A stretch of 64,000 nucleotides of DNA from an uncultured Bacilli bacterium (GTDB taxonomy: Bacteria > Bacillota_I > Bacilli_A > RF39 > UBA660), in assembly GCA_934087065.1 (NCBI GenBank), contig CAKOIS010000001.1, forward strand, positions 1-64,000. The letters are read 5' to 3'. How positions within the stretch are numbered: the first letter of the stretch is position 1; each line of letters opens with the position of its first letter. A program made the position numbers and the translations under genes. Positions 37,285 to 44,789 of the stretch are shown in pieces. The notes beneath the pieces are model-generated. The model did no database searches. It was given only the letters and a program-made list of their open reading frames with translations, and had not been told where the DNA came from.

Positions 37285-37853
37285 TACTTCTCCTCCATAA
37301 TCTCTACTACACTACCATTACTTAACATAAACGCATTAGCTTCATCTGTATCTATATGCATTTCAAAGTTATAACTCTCTTTAGATTTAACAATAACATT
37401 ATCCATTATTCCTCCACGTTCACCATTTACTCTTACTTTAAGTACTTGTCCATTTTTTAAGCCATATTTATCAAGTTCACTTGTCTTACAATGAATATGT
37501 CTATTAGCTAAAATACAAGAGTTTTTAACTTCAACTTCTCTATTGTCAACTACAAGTATTACGTCTACTGCGCCATCAAAGTTCCCACTCATTCTAACAG
37601 GTGGTGTTATACCTAATTTAAACGCGTCACTTCTTGCTATTTCAACTTGAGTTCTTTCTCTAAGAGGTCCAACTACTTTAACGTTATCTATAACTCCTTT
37701 ATTAGTTTTGATACTTACTACTCTATTACTTACAAACTCTCCACCTTGACTAAGTTCTCTAACAAGAGTTAATTCACTACTGCCAAATAATTTAACACAG
37801 GTATCATAGTCTAAATGAATATGTCTATTACTTACTCCTACACTAACTTTCAT
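37284..37853 (-). CDS. pduL: PduL-type phosphate acyltransferase
   Basis: Zinc-dependent phosphotransacylase exchanging CoA and phosphate on acetyl or propanoyl groups, unrelated to Pta. Two PduL beta-barrel halves with metal-binding SNRHIHL (about 8-14) and ANRHIHC (about 117-123), and GPLRERTQVEIARSDAF between them. 189 residues. It stands alone, with no microcompartment shell genes nearby, so a role as the cell's acetate-forming phosphotransacetylase is likely. Confidence 0.88.
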   Translation of the reverse strand: MKVSVGVSNRHIHLDYDTCVKLFGSSELTLVRELSQGGEFVSNRVVSIKTNKGVIDNVKVVGPLRERTQVEIARSDAFKLGITPPVRMSGNFDGAVDVILVVDNREVEVKNSCILANRHIHCKTSELDKYGLKNGQVLKVRVNGERGGIMDNVIVKSKESYNFEMHIDTDEANAFMLSNGSVVEIMEEK

Positions 37854-37935
37854 AAAGCCACCTCTATAATTATTTTATCAAAAAAACTTCTAAATTAAAA
37901 GTAAATACATAAACTTCTTACTAGGAGGATAAAAT

Positions 37936-38265
37936 ATGAATGGAAATTATTACAAAACACCAGACTTTGTACCATACCCAAACTTTGAAAGAGACACTGC
38001 TGAACCAGAGTTACCTATGGAGCAAAGTTACATTGAAAACATTTTGAGAAATAACAAAGGAAAAAAAGCTAAAGTGTATGTCAGTTTTCCTGACTCACTA
38101 AACTGGAAAGACAAAATATTTGAAGGCATAATTGAACAAGCAGGAAGAGACCACATAATAATAAGTGACCCAAATACTGGAAAATGGTATATGATATTAA
38201 TGATATATCTAGATTATGTAGAGTTTGACGAAAAAATAAATTACAAAAAGAGTGATTTAATTTAA
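37936..38265 (+). CDS. gerQ: GerQ-like spore coat protein
   Basis: 109 residues. From about residue 28 it matches GerQ (YwdL) closely: MEQSYIENILRNNKGK, FEGIIEQAGRDHIIISDP and MIYLDYVEFDEKINY. In Bacillus GerQ is a coat protein crosslinked by transglutaminase and needed for inhibition of hydrolase CwlJ until germination. The N-terminal part (NGNYYKTPDFVPYPN) is short and Tyr/Pro-rich. TAGGAGG precedes the ATG. No cwlJ is adjacent. Confidence 0.85.
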   Translation: MNGNYYKTPDFVPYPNFERDTAEPELPMEQSYIENILRNNKGKKAKVYVSFPDSLNWKDKIFEGIIEQAGRDHIIISDPNTGKWYMILMIYLDYVEFDEKINYKKSDLI

Positions 38266-38285
38266 CACAGCAAACAAATTATGTC

Positions 38286-38314
38286 TTGAATAATTATAAA
38301 ATATGTAATATACT
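38286..38314 (+). promoter_or_regulatory. Promoter of the plus-strand small RNA, locus 1
   Basis: TTGAAT, 17-base spacer, TATACT; predicted start near 38321. Confidence 0.75.
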
Positions 38315-38320
38315 ATTAAA

Positions 38321-38407
38321 TGAAAGGAACGTTCAGTGATTGAACGCAAGCCTTTTTAGTGCTTGACATTTATCCGGATAATTAGAACGGATAGATGTCC
38401 TTTTTTT
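38321..38407 (+). ncRNA. Candidate antisense (antitoxin) RNA, locus 1
   Basis: About 87 bases between a good promoter and a strong terminator: arms GACATTTATCCG (38365-38376) and CGGATAGATGTC (38388-38399), then seven Ts. A second hairpin (GTTCA/TGAAC) lies near its 5' end. It is fully complementary to the 3' part of the 37-residue peptide message on the other strand, the arrangement of type I antitoxins. Not tested. Confidence 0.65.
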
Positions 38408-38469
38408 CTACGTTGTTGTAGAAAAAAGATAACCCTATTGATAAGGTACTTTAAAAAGTCTCTTATCAC
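38356..38469 (-). CDS. Small peptide, candidate type I toxin, locus 1
   Basis: 37 residues, starting GTG at 38469 with a perfect AGGAGGTGAT 3-7 bases upstream. Sequence begins MIRDFLKYLINRVIFFLQQR and ends with a basic then hydrophobic stretch. Its message has a near-perfect promoter (TTGACA 38574-38579, 17, TAGAAT 38551-38556) and an 8-base-pair hairpin (AAACTTAG / CTAAGTTT) just before the SD. An upstream mini-frame (TTG start near 38528) ends with its TGA inside the SD, so the two may be coupled. I do not recognise the peptide; toxin is inferred from architecture. Confidence 0.5.
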   Translation of the reverse strand: MIRDFLKYLINRVIFFLQQRRKKGHLSVLIIRINVKH

Positions 38470-38550
38470 ATTATCACCTCCTAAACTTAGCTTCCCCTGA
38501 GAGAACTAAGTTTAAAAGGCAGACATCCAATATAAACGCTCCTAAAAAGC

Positions 38551-38579
38551 ATTCTAACACGGATATATAAGTATGTCAA
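38551..38579 (-). promoter_or_regulatory. Promoter of the small-peptide message, locus 1
   Basis: TTGACA, 17-base spacer, TAGAAT on the minus strand; predicted start near 38544. Confidence 0.8.
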
Positions 38580-38583
38580 ATAG

Positions 38584-38612
38584 CCTCAATTTTTAAAATT
38601 GAGACCTGTTTT
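38584..38612 (+). terminator. Terminator-like hairpin in the gerQ-dacA gap
   Basis: CTCAATTT / AAATTGAG stem followed by ACCTGTTTTT. It lies just outside the minus-strand promoter. The rest of the gap to 38798 is A/T-rich and I see nothing more in it except the dacA -10. Confidence 0.4.
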
Positions 38613-38798
38613 TGTCAAAACTTATAGGAGTTTTTTCAAAAAATGCTTTCAATTTTTAAAATTTGTAAGAAAAATTTCTATTAAAAAAAATGAAAAAAAA
38701 TGATATTTTCTAAGAAGAATCATATTTCTGAGAAATTTAAAGATGTAAATAATCAATTTTATATGCAAAAACATATAAAAAAGTGTTATAATTATCAT

Positions 38799-40019
38799 AT
38801 GATGAAAAGAATTAAAGAAGTATTATTAACAATTTGTTTATTTATGCCATGCATATTAAGTGCATTAGAAATTGATGGACTATACTCTAAAAACGTGATA
38901 GTCTATAATAAAGATGAAAACAAAATAATTTATGAAAAAAATAGTGAAGATACTGCAAGCATTGCAAGTCTTACAAAAATAATGACTACCCTAGTCTCAA
39001 TTGAAAACATCAAAGACTTAAACGAAAAAGTAACTATTACAGAAAAAATGTTGTCTTCAGTTCCGTGGGACGCTTCAGTTGCCGGTTTACAAGTCAAAGA
39101 CGTTGTAACGTATGAAGACTTATTATATGCAAGTATGCTCCCATCAGGCGCAGATGCTACTGACTCACTCGCTATAAGCTTAACTGGGTCAATAAGTAAT
39201 TTTGTTGAAAAAATGAATGACCTAGCAAAAAAACTAAACTTAACTGGGTTAAAGTTTAGTAATACAACCGGGTACGATGCTTCAGGACACTATGGAACAG
39301 CAAAAGACATTCTAAAATTACTAGAGTACGCACTAGAAAATCCAACATTCAAAAAAATATATGAAACAAAAGAATACACATTATCAAATGGTTTAGAAGT
39401 TTCAAGCACAATCAACTATTATAATAAAAAATATAGTTATGACTTATCATTTATAAAAGGAAGTAAAACTGGATATACAGAAAATGCAGGATATTGTTTA
39501 TCAACAGAAAGTGTAATAGATGGAGTAAACATTTTAACAGTAACATTAAACGCTCCAGACGACGGTAAAGCAAGAAACATAACTGATATAGACACAATAA
39601 AAGACGCACTAAACGAAAATATGCAAAAAGCAAACTTTGTAGAAGAAAACGAAGTACTTAAAAGTTTAGAAACAAAAAATGCTAAAGAAGATTATGTAAA
39701 GTTGAGAAGTCCAAAAACAATAACAAGATATATTGAAAAACCATATGACACTTCAAAATTAAAAATTGAATATGATGGAGATCAAGTAATAAAATCAACT
39801 GTAAAAAAAGGCACTAAAGTTGGTACATTCAAAGTATATTATGATAACGAATTAATAGAAACATTTGATGCTACTACTAGTACTGACTTACACTTCAGCA
39901 TATGGGCTTACTTAAAAAATAATATATTGTACTATATAGGTTTAATAGTGATAATCATACTTATTAAAATAACTTTAAAATCAAAACCTAAAAAGAAAAG
40001 AAAGAAAAATAGATTATAA
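38799..40019 (+). CDS. dacA: D-alanyl-D-alanine carboxypeptidase (DacA-type)
   Basis: Serine peptidase trimming the terminal D-Ala of peptidoglycan stems. Signal peptide in residues 1-22; active-site Ser in ASLTKIMTT (SxxK), second motif SGAD where many homologues have SGN, and KTG in KGSKTGYTENAGYC. The C-terminus has a TM helix (about 375-395) and a very basic end, in place of the usual amphipathic anchor. 406 residues from ATG 38799 (ATG 38802 is alternative). No SD; TATAAT at 38787-38792 puts the transcript start at the start codon, suggesting a leaderless message. Confidence 0.88.
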   Translation: MMKRIKEVLLTICLFMPCILSALEIDGLYSKNVIVYNKDENKIIYEKNSEDTASIASLTKIMTTLVSIENIKDLNEKVTITEKMLSSVPWDASVAGLQVKDVVTYEDLLYASMLPSGADATDSLAISLTGSISNFVEKMNDLAKKLNLTGLKFSNTTGYDASGHYGTAKDILKLLEYALENPTFKKIYETKEYTLSNGLEVSSTINYYNKKYSYDLSFIKGSKTGYTENAGYCLSTESVIDGVNILTVTLNAPDDGKARNITDIDTIKDALNENMQKANFVEENEVLKSLETKNAKEDYVKLRSPKTITRYIEKPYDTSKLKIEYDGDQVIKSTVKKGTKVGTFKVYYDNELIETFDATTSTDLHFSIWAYLKNNILYYIGLIVIIILIKITLKSKPKKKRKKNRL

Positions 40020-40259
40020 ATCTTCACTTTCTTTCTTTTTTTGTTCAATTTCTTTCATTTCATCAGTAAATCCTAATATATAATCTGCACTTATATTAAG
40101 GTATTTACAAATCTTTATTAAATACGTGATAGGCATAACATTTACCCCATTTTCATATCTAGCATATTGCTGTTGTTTAATACCCAAAGCATAAGCAATT
40201 TCCTTTTGTGGAATGTTTTTACAATTTCTAATCCATGATAATCTTTCAGTATAATACAT
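40014..40259 (-). CDS. Xre-family regulator
   Basis: 81 residues with a Cro/CI helix-turn-helix: IPQKEIAYALGIKQQQYARYENG (about 16-38), then a second helix pair. Highly charged C-terminus. Divergent from the next regulator with a shared palindromic region between them; its last bases overlap the dacA 3' end. TAGGAGG precedes the ATG. Target unknown, probably its own promoter and the surface-protein operon. Confidence 0.8.
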   Translation of the reverse strand: MYYTERLSWIRNCKNIPQKEIAYALGIKQQQYARYENGVNVMPITYLIKICKYLNISADYILGFTDEMKEIEQKKKESEDL

Positions 40260-40292
40260 ATTTCCTCCTACTAACTATTAAACACAAAAATA

Positions 40293-40306
40293 CAACACTT
40301 GTGTTG
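40293..40306. promoter_or_regulatory. Operator-like palindrome between the two regulators
   Basis: CAACAC-TT-GTGTTG, perfectly symmetric apart from the two central bases. Further half-sites (ACAC at 40282, GTGTTG at 40321) lie on both sides. It overlaps a plus-strand TTGACT (40304-40309) that pairs with TAAGAT (40327-40332). Confidence 0.55.
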
Positions 40307-40357
40307 ACTTTACAATAAATGTGTTGTAAGATTATATTATTAAAAGTAGGAGGAAGT

Positions 40358-40600
40358 ATGAAGAGTGTTGAGTTAAAAAAGTTAGTAGGAAGAAACGTAA
40401 GAAAGTATAGGCTTATATATAATGCTTATAACAAAGAAAAACTTACTCAGAAAGGCTTAGCTGAAAAGATAGGTGCAAGAACACCTCTTATAGGTGCTTT
40501 GGAGAGTGATAACAACAACATGGGAGTAAGTATATATAACTTATATATGATAAGTAAAGTACTAAATGTACCAATAGAAAAATTTTTTGAGGAGGAATAA
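40358..40600 (+). CDS. Xre-family regulator
   Basis: 80 residues: NVRKYRLIYNAYNKEKLTQ then a helix-turn-helix (GLAEKIGARTPLIGALESDN, about 31-50) and a tail ending VPIEKFFEEE. The ATG at 40358 follows AGGAGG. Only 5 bases separate it from the large surface-protein gene, and the next SD overlaps its end, so they are co-transcribed. Confidence 0.78.
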   Translation: MKSVELKKLVGRNVRKYRLIYNAYNKEKLTQKGLAEKIGARTPLIGALESDNNNMGVSIYNLYMISKVLNVPIEKFFEEE

Positions 40601-40605
40601 AGTAT

Positions 40606-42918
40606 ATGAAGAATAAAAAAGGAATGATATATGCAATATTATTAATGACTTGTTTAGTAATAGGTTTATCTTATGGAGCATTTATATTTAGTACAGATAA
40701 ATATAGAAGTAGTGAGTTATTAATAAGTAAGTTAAACTATAGTATAGATATACAAGAAGATGGTAGTAGTAAAAGTACTATTAATGGAAGTTCAGTTACA
40801 GTACCAGCTAGTACTAAAGTATATTTAAATATTACACTTACTAGTGTAAATGAAATAGATAGTAAATATACTTTAGCATATAAAACAAGCACAAACGCTA
40901 AAGTAGAGTACTCAGATAGAACACCATGGAACACACAAGGAGTAATAAAAGGAATAGATAGTAACACTTATTCAAAAAAGATAAGAGTAGTTATAGATAA
41001 TACAGATATCTCAACACCTTCAATAGTAAACTTTCAAGTATATGGTGGATACTCATTTAACTCATATGCAAATATAGAACTAACTGATGGATATGTATCA
41101 GTAAGTGGACCATACACAGAAGTTGCAACAAACATAGGAAATAGACTAGTAGATATAATAGAAAGTGATACAAGTTGTTTAACAAGTAATTCTAACACTT
41201 GCTTGTATGGTGGAGAGAACATTAAAAACTATGTACAATACCCAGAAGACAATGACAAAACAAAGAACTTATGGAGAATAATAGGAAGTTATCAAATAGA
41301 AGATCAAACACTACCAAAACTAATAAGTCAAAGTACAAGTAGTACTAGTACTTCAACACTAACAACAGACTTAACAAGTTTCTATAACACATTAGAAGAT
41401 AAAGAAGTATTAGTACAACAAACAAATAAATTTAATTGTTTTACTAATACTTGTGTAGAAAGCACTTACAACAATATTGGCTTACTAACAGACTATGAAT
41501 ATAATCAAATAGGTGGAGTAAACTCATACTTAGCAACTACAGAAAAATATTACATAAATAGTTCTAGCGGAATAAAAGAAGTAACATCAAGTGGGATAAC
41601 AAACCCAAGTAATACAAGTGGACTAAAACCAACAATATACTTACAAACTGGAGTACAAGTAACAGGAAGTGGAACAGTGAGTGATCCATACATCATAAGT
41701 CCAGCAAGTGATATAAACTTAGTTGCTTATACATTAAATGGACAAGCAACAGATAAAACATATGCAGAGCTATTAAAAACAAATGTAGTGAAAAATGTAA
41801 CGTGTAAAAACGGAACAACAGCAACATGGGACAATACAGATTTTTCAATAAAATTAAAGAATATTCATACACCAGACTATTGTACAATAGACTTTGGAGA
41901 TGGATACAGTGTTAGTTTGACAGCAACAAACGGAACCGTTAGCGCACCAACTACACAAAGTACAGGATATAATGGAAGTTTATCATTTACTGTTACACCT
42001 GCTTCAGGATATCAAAATGTACTTGAAACAAATACATGTGGTGGAACCCTATCAGGAAACACTTATACTGTAAGTAAAGTTACTTCTAACAAGTCATGTT
42101 CAATTGGATTTAAGAAAAATGGTACTCTGTTATCTAATTTAATAAAATCATATTCAAGTAGTCATACTAATGGAGTATATAATGAAAATGGATATAGATA
42201 TGAAGGAATAGATCCAAGCAACTATATAAACATGACTAATAAAAGTACAAATCAAAAAGAATTATGGAGAATAATTGGAGTATTTCCTGATGGAGCAAAT
42301 GGAGAAGAAGTAATAAGAGTAAGAAGGCATTATGAAAAGAATAGTTATCCTACTATGAAATATGACTCAATAAATACAAACCATTTTCCAAATACAACGA
42401 TGTATAGAAAATTATCTAGTACATATAATCTAAATAACTATAGTCATACTGTAAACTTTAAGATGTATCTAGGAACAAGTAGTTCACCATATTCATTTAC
42501 ATCATCAGACTTGTATACAGCAGAAAGAGGAAATATTGCTGGCCCAAACGCGAATGGAGTAACTTCCTTTATAGGAAGTGTAGGACTTATGTATCCAAGT
42601 GACTATGGATACGCTGTACTTGCAAGTGACTGTCCAAGAACAAAAGGAGTATTTAATTACAATGATCCAGCAGCATGTTATAATAATAATTGGTTATATC
42701 AAGGAAATAGCAGAGATCAATGGTTAATAAGCCCTTCCTCTTACGCTAACGTTGCTCTCGTCGTCAGCAGCCTCGGGAAACTCAGCACCTGCAACGTCGG
42801 CCTCGGCAGCGCCAGCGCGGCAGGTACTCTGCCTTCTAGCCCAGTTATGTCTCTAGAAGCTGGAATTTTGGTAAAAGGAACAGGAGCAAAATCAGATCCA
42901 TATGAAATAGTTAATTAA
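40606..42918 (+). CDS. Large exported surface protein with a DGR-like variable C-terminus
   Basis: 770 residues. N-terminal TM/signal segment (about 7-25, ILLMTCLVIGLSYGAFIFS), then a TasA-like beta domain (SKLNYSIDI...YLNITLTSVNE, to about 140). A first lectin-like DUF6273-type domain (about 175-365) opens with LWRIIG and closes GSGTVSDPYIISP. A small InlB-B-type repeat (about 435-505, GDGYSVSLTATNGTVSAP) links to a second copy (about 510-770): LWRIIGVFPDG, QWLISPSS, SLEAGILVKGTGAKSDPYEI. The second copy carries a GC-rich variable segment at 42730-42837. Likely ligand-binding; the family assignment is from memory of such proteins. Confidence 0.75.
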   Translation: MKNKKGMIYAILLMTCLVIGLSYGAFIFSTDKYRSSELLISKLNYSIDIQEDGSSKSTINGSSVTVPASTKVYLNITLTSVNEIDSKYTLAYKTSTNAKVEYSDRTPWNTQGVIKGIDSNTYSKKIRVVIDNTDISTPSIVNFQVYGGYSFNSYANIELTDGYVSVSGPYTEVATNIGNRLVDIIESDTSCLTSNSNTCLYGGENIKNYVQYPEDNDKTKNLWRIIGSYQIEDQTLPKLISQSTSSTSTSTLTTDLTSFYNTLEDKEVLVQQTNKFNCFTNTCVESTYNNIGLLTDYEYNQIGGVNSYLATTEKYYINSSSGIKEVTSSGITNPSNTSGLKPTIYLQTGVQVTGSGTVSDPYIISPASDINLVAYTLNGQATDKTYAELLKTNVVKNVTCKNGTTATWDNTDFSIKLKNIHTPDYCTIDFGDGYSVSLTATNGTVSAPTTQSTGYNGSLSFTVTPASGYQNVLETNTCGGTLSGNTYTVSKVTSNKSCSIGFKKNGTLLSNLIKSYSSSHTNGVYNENGYRYEGIDPSNYINMTNKSTNQKELWRIIGVFPDGANGEEVIRVRRHYEKNSYPTMKYDSINTNHFPNTTMYRKLSSTYNLNNYSHTVNFKMYLGTSSSPYSFTSSDLYTAERGNIAGPNANGVTSFIGSVGLMYPSDYGYAVLASDCPRTKGVFNYNDPAACYNNNWLYQGNSRDQWLISPSSYANVALVVSSLGKLSTCNVGLGSASAAGTLPSSPVMSLEAGILVKGTGAKSDPYEIVN
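42730..42837 (+). other. Diversity-generating-retroelement variable region (VR), candidate
   Basis: Codons for residues 709-744. 30 of the 40 bases from 42781 to 42820 are G or C, in a gene and genome that are strongly AT-rich. Residues 719-737 are mostly NNC codons (GTC, GTC, AGC, AGC, CTC ... AGC, ACC, TGC, AAC), the pattern left when AAC codons of a template are adenine-mutagenised. A GGCAG-gtact-CTGCC hairpin (42819-42833) follows, at the place where DGR targets carry a homing hairpin. No reverse transcriptase or template repeat is in the window. Confidence 0.75.
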
Positions 42919-42919
42919 T

Positions 42920-42949
42920 AAGTGCAAGTGTACAATATCTTGCACTTTT
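42920..42949 (+). terminator. Terminator of the surface-protein operon
   Basis: AAGTGCAAG / CTTGCACTT stem with a short T-run, right after the stop codon. Confidence 0.8.
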
Positions 42950-42993
42950 GCATTTTACAAATAAATTTGGTATAATTATACGACGGAGGACTT

Positions 42994-43437
42994 ATGAAAA
43001 TAATTCTAATAGACAATGTAAAAGGAACAGGAAAGAAAGATGAAGTAAAAGAAGTAAAAGATGGATACGGTTCTTTCCTAATTAAAAATAAAAAAGCTGT
43101 TCTATATTCTACAAAGAGTAATGAAGTATTAAATACTCAAATAAAAGATAGAAACGATAAAGAAGAACAACTGATTTTAGAATGCACTAATATAAAGAAC
43201 AAGTTAGAAAAAGATACTTTAGAGTTTTTAGTTAAAACTGGAAACGATGGCAAAGTATTTGGTAGCATAAGTTCTAAGCAAATAAGTGAAGAACTAAAGA
43301 AAAAAGGCTACACTATTGATAAAAAACTTATTGATAGAGAAAATCTAAACACATTAGGTACTCATGTAGTAACAATTAACTTACACAAAAAAGTAGTAGC
43401 ACACCTAAATGTTGTTTTAAAGGTTGGTGGTAAATAA
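42994..43437 (+). CDS. rplI: 50S ribosomal protein L9
   Basis: 147 residues: MKIILIDNVKGTGKKDEVKEVKDGYGSFLI-type N-terminal domain, a long connecting helix and a C-terminal domain with GKVFGSISSKQI. CGGAGG precedes the ATG. Stop overlaps the helicase start by one base. Confidence 0.95.
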   Translation: MKIILIDNVKGTGKKDEVKEVKDGYGSFLIKNKKAVLYSTKSNEVLNTQIKDRNDKEEQLILECTNIKNKLEKDTLEFLVKTGNDGKVFGSISSKQISEELKKKGYTIDKKLIDRENLNTLGTHVVTINLHKKVVAHLNVVLKVGGK

Positions 43438-44789
43438 TGCCAAGAATAGAACCACAAAGTATAGATGCTGAGATAAATGCTTTAGGCTGTGCCTTCTTAA
43501 GTAAAGAAGCGCTAGACAAAGTTTGTGAAGAATTAACTAGCGAAATGTTTTATGAAAAAAAACATGCTATTATATTTGAAACACTAAAAGCCTTAAGAAA
43601 CAAAGATATTGCAGTAGACATTACAACAGTAAGTAACGAAGTATCAAAAACACCAAACGGATTATCAAGTATAGGTGGGTATGAGTACTTAACTGAAATC
43701 ATAGACGCAGTTGCAACACCAGCAAACTTGTCATACTATTTAGATATTATATACGAAAAGTATATTTTAAGAACGCTAATAAACAAGTCTACTGCCATAA
43801 TAGACGAATGCTATGAAGAAAAGTCTGACTTAAACACAATCGTTGAAGCAGCAGAAAAAAGCATACTAGAAGTAAACTCAGGCCGTATGGTAAAAGAAAT
43901 CAAACCAATACAAGAAGTCCTAGATAAAGCTCAACAACAACTAGAATTTCTAGCAAAAAACGGTGGAGATATCACGGGAGTTCCAACAGGATTTTATGAC
44001 CTAGACAAAAGAACAACAGGATTTCACGGTAACGAACTAATAATAATTGCCGGTCGTCCAGGTATGGGTAAATCAGCTCTTGCTATCAACATGGCAACAA
44101 ACATGGCTATTAACTACAAAAAATCAGTAGCTTTATTTAACCTAGAAATGGGTGCCACTCAAATAGTTAACAGAATGTTTTCATCAGTGGGACAAATAGA
44201 CTCACAAAAACTAAGAACTGGTAAACTAGACCACATGGACTGGAAAAAATACAACGAAACACTAAGCCTTCTAGCAGACACAAAATTCTTTATAGACGAT
44301 ACACCAGGTATCACAGTTTCTGAAATAAGAAGCAAATGTAGAAGACTAAAAAACTCTGACAAAGGCTTAGACTGCATAATAATCGACTACTTGCAATTAA
44401 TTAGTAGCTCTAGTAAATACTCAGGACAAAGAACAAACGAAGTCTCTGAAATTTCTAGAGACCTAAAAAAATTAGCAATGGAATTAGAAGTCCCAGTAAT
44501 CGCACTTGCCCAACTATCTCGTGGAGTAGAACAAAGAGAAGACAAGCGTCCATTAATGAGTGACTTAAAAGAAAGTGGTTCTATCGAACAAGACGCCGAC
44601 ATCGTAATGTTCTTATATTGCGATGACTACTACAAATTCAAAAGCAAAGATAGACCAACCCTTTCACCAACAGAACTAATAATATCAAAACACAGGAGTG
44701 GTGGAACAGGAACAATAGACTTAATTTTTGAAAGAACATACACAAACTTCAAAAATGTCTTAAAAAGTGAGGAAAATGATAATGAATAA
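43437..44789 (+). CDS. dnaC: Replicative DNA helicase
   Basis: DnaB-family hexameric helicase (DnaC in Bacillus naming), 450 residues. N-terminal collar MPRIEPQSIDAEINALGCAF, RecA-like domain with Walker A GRPGMGKSALAINMA (about 207-221) and DYLQLI Walker B, and arginine-finger region SKHRSGGTGTIDLIF. rplI-dnaC is a common Bacilli pair. Confidence 0.95.
   Translation: MPRIEPQSIDAEINALGCAFLSKEALDKVCEELTSEMFYEKKHAIIFETLKALRNKDIAVDITTVSNEVSKTPNGLSSIGGYEYLTEIIDAVATPANLSYYLDIIYEKYILRTLINKSTAIIDECYEEKSDLNTIVEAAEKSILEVNSGRMVKEIKPIQEVLDKAQQQLEFLAKNGGDITGVPTGFYDLDKRTTGFHGNELIIIAGRPGMGKSALAINMATNMAINYKKSVALFNLEMGATQIVNRMFSSVGQIDSQKLRTGKLDHMDWKKYNETLSLLADTKFFIDDTPGITVSEIRSKCRRLKNSDKGLDCIIIDYLQLISSSSKYSGQRTNEVSEISRDLKKLAMELEVPVIALAQLSRGVEQREDKRPLMSDLKESGSIEQDADIVMFLYCDDYYKFKSKDRPTLSPTELIISKHRSGGTGTIDLIFERTYTNFKNVLKSEENDNE

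Noticed and set aside
38266..38640. rnpB, tmRNA or 6S RNA in the gerQ-dacA gap
   Set aside because: None of the conserved cores is present; two facing promoters and a short peptide explain the region better.
40606..42918. GC-rich patch as recent horizontal insertion
   Set aside because: It keeps frame, lies exactly at the binding-loop position of the domain and shows NNC-type codons, which fits adenine mutagenesis better than transfer.
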